This document shows, piece after piece, positions 14,600 through 15,984 of a DNA stretch of 15,984 bases. The translations under genes were made by a program, and so were the position numbers. This DNA is from DATKDF01 sp035512795 (GTDB lineage Bacteria > Acidobacteriota > Vicinamibacteria > Vicinamibacterales > SCN-69-37): assembly GCA_035512795.1 (NCBI GenBank), contig DATKDF010000138.1, positions 1 to 15,984 of the forward strand, in the 5' to 3' direction. The notes beneath the pieces are model-generated. The model did no database searches. It saw nothing but the letters and a program-made list of their open reading frames with translations, and was not told the DNA's origin. Every line of letters begins with the position of its first letter. Positions within the stretch are counted from its first letter, which is position 1.

Positions 14600-15984
14600 T
14601 GCGAACTCGAATCCTCGCGCTCTCGACGCTCCTCTTGATCGTCTCGGCCGTGACCATCGATGGCCGGCAGGCCGGGCGCCGTGACCTGCGCACCGAACCG
14701 TTGCGCGGCACCGGCGCCATCGCCGGGTTCGTCGTCGACGAAGCGTCCGGCCAGCCGCTTCGTCGCGTCGAAGTCACGCTCATCGCGACCGACCAGGCCC
14801 AGCGCCACGTGAGCTACACCGACGCGGCCGGCTCGTTCACATTTCCCAATCTGCCTCCCGGGCGGTATTCGCTCGCGGCAAGCAAGCCCGGCTGGCTCCG
14901 GGCCGCCTACGGCGCGCGCCGGCACGACCGCCGGGGCACGCCGATTCACCTCGCCGCCGGACAGGCGCTCACCAACGTGCGGCTCGGCACCAACAAGGGC
15001 GGCGTCATCACCGGCCAGATTCTCGACGAGACGGGCCTGCCGGCCTTCGGCGTCCAGGTGCGCGCGCTCGAGTACCGCACCGTGCTCGGCGAGCGCCGGC
15101 TCGCACCGGTCGCCGGCATGACGGGCGCGCTCTTCGGCGAGACGACCGACGACCGTGGCACCTTCCGGCTCTATGGGCTGCCGCCGGGCGATTACGTCGT
15201 CGTCGCCACGCCGCGCCTCTCGAGCAACGTCGAACTGGTCGCGATGACCGATGCCGAGATCCGCGCCGCGCTCCAGGCCGCGCAGCAGCCGCCCCAGCCG
15301 GCCGCGACCGTCGGCGCCCACACCACCGCCAGAGAGCCGGCTGCACGCCGGGACGACGGCGTCACGGTCGGCTTCGCACCGGTCTACTACCCCGGCACGA
15401 CCGCCGTGTCGTCGGCCTCGGCCGTCACCCTGGGCGTGGGCGAAGAGCGTGGCAGCGTGGACTTCCAGCTCCAGCTCGTCCGGACCGGCCGCATCGAAGG
15501 CCTGGTCGTACCACCGCCGGGCGCGCCGCCGCAGGGCGTGCAGGTCATGCTGATGCCGGAAACCGAAGCCGGTGGGATTGGCCTCATGGGCATGTCGATC
15601 CTCAATCGTGCGACGCCGGACGCCGAAGGGCGCTTCACCTTCCGCTCGGTCGTCCCGGGCCGGTATGTCCTGTCGGCCCGCGCCGTTCAGGGCGCCCCGG
15701 GCGCGGCGCCGGCGCCGGTCCGCACCATGGTCTTCCAGGCCTCCGGCGGTGGGGCGCCCATGATGATGGGGGACGGCGGCTCGGATCGACCCGCCTTCTG
15801 GGCATCGAACGACATCACGATGTCGGGCGAGAATATCGACAATCAGGTGCTGTCGCTTCAGCCGGCTATGACAATGAGCGGCACGGTGCAGTTTGCGGGC
15901 AAGGCTGCGGCGCCGTCCGACCTGACGGGCGTCCGGCTCCGCATCGTGCCCGCGCCCTCGGCGGGCCAGCAGGTCATAATGGGC
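14599..15984 (+). CDS. Secreted carboxypeptidase-regulatory-like protein, 3' end outside window
   Basis: An open frame of 462 codons with no stop, cut by the window edge. It starts in the TAATG overlap with the previous gene, so the two are coupled. MRTRILALSTLLLIVSA is a signal peptide core. Units are at about 36-115 (IAGFVVDEASGQPLRRVEVTL, then DAAGSFTFPNLPPGRYSLAASKPGW), 136-200 (ITGQILDETGLPAFGVQV, then DDRGTFRLYGLPPGDYVVVA) and 300-365 (IEGLVVPPPGAPPQGVQV, then DAEGRFTFRSVVPGRYVLSA), with a fourth beginning near 425. The signature GFAPVYYPGTT (about 259-269) and GVGEERGSVDFQLQLVRTGRIEG closely match the gene at 7761, its nearest relative here. A Met/Gly-rich linker (GGGAPMMMGDGG, about 383-394) and WASNDITMSGENIDN follow. 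One further unit or two would be expected downstream by comparison with its sisters. Confidence 0.85.
   Translation, partial: MRTRILALSTLLLIVSAVTIDGRQAGRRDLRTEPLRGTGAIAGFVVDEASGQPLRRVEVTLIATDQAQRHVSYTDAAGSFTFPNLPPGRYSLAASKPGWLRAAYGARRHDRRGTPIHLAAGQALTNVRLGTNKGGVITGQILDETGLPAFGVQVRALEYRTVLGERRLAPVAGMTGALFGETTDDRGTFRLYGLPPGDYVVVATPRLSSNVELVAMTDAEIRAALQAAQQPPQPAATVGAHTTAREPAARRDDGVTVGFAPVYYPGTTAVSSASAVTLGVGEERGSVDFQLQLVRTGRIEGLVVPPPGAPPQGVQVMLMPETEAGGIGLMGMSILNRATPDAEGRFTFRSVVPGRYVLSARAVQGAPGAAPAPVRTMVFQASGGGAPMMMGDGGSDRPAFWASNDITMSGENIDNQVLSLQPAMTMSGTVQFAGKAAAPSDLTGVRLRIVPAPSAGQQVIMG

Noticed and set aside
1..15984. tRNA, rRNA, CRISPR arrays, transposases, integrases, toxin-antitoxin pairs
   Set aside because: Looked for on both strands by eye; nothing with supporting motifs. 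Small RNA genes could be missed without a covariance-model search.

Overview
The window is very GC-rich (my visual impression is about 70%), and every gene I can support lies on the + strand, tightly packed. Three things together suggest an Acidobacteriota genome, probably the Vicinamibacteria (old subdivision 6): a VWFA-related protein of the type named after acidobacteria, several large secreted carboxypeptidase-regulatory-like proteins in a row, and a GC-rich actinobacterial-style PolA. This is an inference from gene content; no 16S or other taxonomic marker is present.

Layout. (1) 46-3183: a three-gene cassette with gaps of 2 and 4 bases. It encodes a TonB-family protein with an unusual N-terminal DNA-binding-like segment, a membrane protein with two predicted TM segments and an FxLYD-like domain, and a secreted VWFA-related protein. 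(2) 3225-3959: a ZIP-family metal transporter with a GTG start, followed by two GC-rich hairpins. (3) 4115-4630: a secreted protein with two BON domains. (4) 4693-9749: three secreted proteins built of repeated carboxypeptidase-regulatory-like (CnaB/transthyretin-like) beta-sandwich domains; the first two overlap by ATGA. (5) 9756-12440: DNA polymerase I, six bases after the third of these genes. It has an intact 5' nuclease and polymerase but a proofreading domain that has lost all the catalytic residues I could align. (6) 12441-12604: the only intergenic stretch dense in signals. It holds a 23-bp perfect inverted repeat, an 11-bp-period direct repeat and a perfect operator-like palindrome. 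(7) 12605 to the window end: two more carboxypeptidase-regulatory-like genes, overlapping as TAATG, the last cut by the window edge.

Two themes stand out. First, five paralogous surface/periplasmic beta-sandwich proteins share a common plan (an FYP motif followed by a GEER-like motif) and surround polA. Second, a short imperfect palindrome with the core GACGCCGGGGGTC occurs four times, and only in the gaps bordering these genes. Three of the copies also share a flanking tail. This looks like a dispersed element family or a shared regulatory/termination element and is the best candidate here for something undescribed. I see no tRNA, rRNA, CRISPR array, transposase or integrase. No gene-free stretch exceeds 300 bases.
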